Of a stretch of 64,000 bases of DNA, positions 61,300 through 64,000 are shown in pieces. The notes beneath the pieces were generated by a model that saw only the letters and a program-made list of their open reading frames with translations, ran no database searches and had not been told where the DNA came from. Each line of letters opens with the position of its first letter. Within the stretch, counting starts at the first letter, position 1. Position numbers and translations under genes: made by a program. Origin of the DNA: Ophioceras dolichostomum (taxonomy: Eukaryota > Ascomycota > Sordariomycetes > Magnaporthales > Ophioceraceae); the NCBI GenBank assembly GCA_003049485.1, contig PYST01000112.1, positions 32,693-96,692 of the forward strand, in the 5' to 3' direction.

Positions 61300-63263
61300 C
61301 TAGTCGTAAATCGAGGGCAGAGACATGCGTGCACGCTTCCTCCGCTGGTTCTCTTCCGGTGGTGAGAGAGTTGGTGTCGTGGACGGGCTCGGAGCGGGAT
61401 CCAGTGAGCGGTCCAGAGCCTTTGGGCCCCCAGAGCCCATCGCGCCGGACTCAGACGTCAAGCTAGGCACGGCCAGGCGTGGTACCTGGATAGCCGATTG
61501 CTTCTCCGATGCAGAAACTTTCAGCGTGTCTAGAAGTTCCTGGTTCGCTTTGCTGAGCCGTGTGACGTGGGCCTGGAGGTTCGCGGCGTCTCGCAGGGCA
61601 GCGTCCCGCTCGTTCTCAATCTTGGTCATCGACAGTGCGCTAATGTCGAGCTTCTGCTGGTAGGTGTTTTTGACCTCGCCGATCGCCGCATTTGCGGCTT
61701 CCTCTAGTCTCGCTTTTTCCCTTGCGTGGACCTCTAGCTTTAGTTTCAAACGGCCTACCTCGTCCACAGCGCCCTGCTTCTCATCCTCGAGCTTGCCGAT
61801 TAGCGTATCGAACGCTTCGAAAGCCTTGATGACAATTCGACTCGCTTCGGCGATCCTCTTGTCCACTGCCGATTTTGCCATTTCGCATTCTTGTCTTGCC
61901 TTGTCGAACTCTGTCTTTCCCTTCGCGTATTTTGTGTCGGCAAAGTTGGCGACACTCTTCATCAGCTCCGTGATTTCCTGGAGTCTGTCCGTTCCGCCGG
62001 ATCCGCCGAATCCACCGGGTCCGTTCGAACTGTCGGAGCCGCTGGGTCCTCCCGAGGTGGCGTCGACATATCCCCCATTCTGGTTCGGTGGGCGCTTCTT
62101 CGTAATGGTAGGGCACACCTCCTCGCTCACTTTGCGCTTGGCTGGGGCGGTCTTTCCCGCTCCGGGGGCAGAGGCTTCAAGCGTCTCAGACTCGGGCAAA
62201 GCTGAGCCAATCCCTTCCACAGATTTGTTGTAGGCGCCGTCCTTGAGCTTCGGCCCCTTCTCTGTTGCCTTCTTCTGCCCCTTGCCTTGGTCTTTCGTAT
62301 GCGTTAGGCCCTCGCCCTTGGTTTGTCCTTGCCCTTGTCTTGGTCCTTGGGATCTGAGTTCTTTGCGAAGGGTTTCCCCTTACCTTCTCCTTGGTCCTCA
62401 GAGCTCAGATCGCCGTTCGTCACCTTGCCTTCGCTGTCGAGGCGAAACATTTCGGCGGTGTAGTATCCCTTTTCATTCCCAGGATACTCCGCGTGGCCTG
62501 TCGCGGTCATATGGACACGATACCACTGCACAATCTTGGCCGGCATGTCTTTACACGCCTCTTCCCACATGCCCAGCGCGATGTTGGCCATGCGGCACTT
62601 TCGCAGCTTTGTCGAATTTTCAATGGCCTCAGGAACGTCCTCTGGGAAGTCTGCGTAGATTGCTGCAATGATCTTGGTCATCAGTTCAACCTCGTCCTCT
62701 CGCAAGACCGGGATCTTGCCGTTGACTCTGATCATATGATCGAGGTCTTTTTTTCTACTCCAACATTTGGTCATGCCTGCGAGTAGCCGTGACAAAGACT
62801 TGCAAAAATAGGGATTGCGTGAATAGGCGTCTGACTTGTAGTAGAGAGTCGTTTTCTCGACGCGTTTCTCGTGAATAGGATTGTAGTCGGGTCGACTAGC
62901 ATCCCAGTATTTTGTCGCGAAGAATGCCCCGGATCCATCGAATAGACTGGCAATGTCCTTTCCACCCAGCTTGAACCTGACAAAGCGTATACTGTACCGG
63001 TAACCCTCATACGCGCTCTGGTAGCGCTTGCAAAAGCGGGTTTGCACGTTGACATCTGCCTTGCTCCAGCGGCTGATGCTGGGGATGCCGGATTGGTCAG
63101 ACGTGCCATCAGTTAGGTTGCTGAGACTCAAGGTCGTCGCCCGTGTCTGTTTGTTGGGTATATCGTCCGAGCCGCCGTGATTTGAGTCTTGATGATATGA
63201 CTCCTCGGACGCGCGAGGCAGCTGAGAGCCCGGGGCGAGCTCGTGTTCCTCGAGCGCAGCCAT
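61300..63263 (-). pseudogene. Accessory protein split by a frameshift: N-terminal domain plus coiled coil
   Basis: Two minus-strand frames: 63263-62304 (319 residues) and 62220-61300 (306 residues). The first contains a compact domain (WSKADVNVQTRFCKRYQSAY, then YRYSIRFVRFKLGGKD; IAAIYADFPEDVPEAI; NIALGMWEEACKDMPAKIV). It ends in a Lys/Asp/Gly-rich tract DPKDQDKGKDK. The second frame stays open upstream of its first Met, through a similar HTKDQGKGQKKATEK tract, so the two overlap within the tract and one base shift joins them into a protein of roughly 650 residues. The C-terminal part has a basic KRPPNQNGG stretch, a Gly/Ser/Pro-rich linker and a long coiled coil (about 150 residues). No family recognised. 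It is either one frameshifted gene, two genes, or one gene with an unrecognised intron. Confidence 0.5.
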
Positions 63264-64000
63264 TGGTGTCGAGGCTTGGTGGCAATGGTAAGGTTGTGAT
63301 GGTAGACAGGCGGTAGAAGTGAGGGCTTCTCGCTGCCGTTGATCGGGCGGGAAGGAGCACTGTCGCCGAGTGGGCCCTCCAAGCCGTTGGGTGTTATCTA
63401 GCGAGGCAGGTACGTTCGGACGATCTCACACCACGTTGATATTAGCGGCCTGGATTATGTGAACCCGTCCACAGCGCCCTTTCGGTATGAAAGCGTCGTT
63501 AGTTCCCTTGTGAAATCATGCTAGAGGCGGTGCTGCGACCTCGCAAGATATCCGGACTCGGCGGGGAGATATGGTCTGCTGCGGCCCCAACTACCAATCA
63601 GACCGATGGGAAGATCGTCGACGCCGATGTCACGGCTGTATCATATATCGTACGCTGTATCGAGGAAAGAGTAGCGTGGAACGAAGTTCAGCATGAAATA
63701 CGATTTGGTGCGAGTGAATGGGTATATTTATGAAGGCAGGAAGTAGACGGCAAGTCACGGTATGATTCTATCCGTAGAGGCGATACGGAGTAGGTGAGGA
63801 GGGCTGACCGGGCAGGTTGTTTACGTGCTGCTTTTGAGTGCTACCGAGGCCGGGGGGTTCTAAACCATTCAACTCCATACCTAGATGAAAGAGAGACCGA
63901 GCCGGTATCAAGCAGGAGACAACCATTATTCTGAAAAAGAAGCGCGAAAGGCACAGATGCATTCGGGTATGAAGAAAACAACCCAGCACCTATCTAACAC
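63264..64000. other. No gene supported at window end
   Basis: Upstream region of the minus-strand accessory gene. A plus-strand 71-residue frame at 63518-63733 and a minus-strand frame at 63768-63989 show no recognisable features. Confidence 0.45.

Noticed and set aside
63518..63733. 71-residue plus-strand ORF
   Set aside because: Too short and featureless to support as a gene.
1..64000. CRISPR arrays, rRNA, bacterial-type operons or riboswitches
   Set aside because: None seen; spaced single genes with spliceosomal introns show a eukaryotic nuclear locus, and no regularly spaced repeats fit a CRISPR array.

Overview
The window is nuclear DNA from a filamentous ascomycete (Pezizomycotina; gene content and intron style fit Sordariomycetes, the genus is not resolvable by eye). 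Evidence: short introns with GTAAGT/GTGAGT-type donors and CTAAC-like branch sites, widely spaced genes on both strands, and fungal families such as a PNP-type NLR, a CorA-like protein, a HAM1-like protein, an NPP1-type secreted protein and a DUF8035-type disordered protein.

Layout. 0.16-4.5 kb: a nucleoside phosphorylase/NB-ARC/TPR NLR-type gene read through one intron but broken by three in-frame stops. 6.1-7.6 kb: a CorA-like membrane protein with a late frameshift. 8.5-9.9 kb: a four-exon transaldolase-family enzyme. 10.4-13.0 kb: a HAM1-like protein. 13.0-20.8 kb: an accessory block of decayed or fast-evolving genes with coiled coils and SUMO-type motifs, two inverted copies of a ~140 bp MITE-like repeat, direct repeats and tandem duplications. 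20.9-21.3 kb: a three-exon, 59-residue cysteine-rich protein. 21.3-26.1 kb: gene-poor, with remnants of one decayed gene.

26.1-60 kb is mostly ordinary: NPP1/NLP secreted protein, TANGO2-like NRDE protein, one or two disordered proteins on the minus strand, TFIIH subunit Tfb2 divergent from a hotdog thioesterase, a multi-pass membrane protein with YQAPVG repeats, two F-box proteins, an assembly gap inside a poly-G run, an alkaline ceramidase, a DUF8035-type protein, a hypothetical protein, an AIF/AMID-type flavoprotein, a double GFA/CENP-V protein and a copper amine oxidase with a 12-base micro-exon. 61.3-63.3 kb returns to accessory-type sequence: a lineage-restricted-looking protein split by a frameshift in a KDQGKGK-type tract.

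The housekeeping genes show no operon-like logic; they are independent units. The most unusual part is 13-20 kb, where an intact-looking small gene carries two SUMO-interacting-type motifs and three SUMO-acceptor consensus sites, contains tandemly duplicated exons, and sits among pseudogenes with similar acceptor motifs and MITE-like insertions. Exon boundaries were deduced by hand from splice consensus and reading phase. No database or folding program was run.
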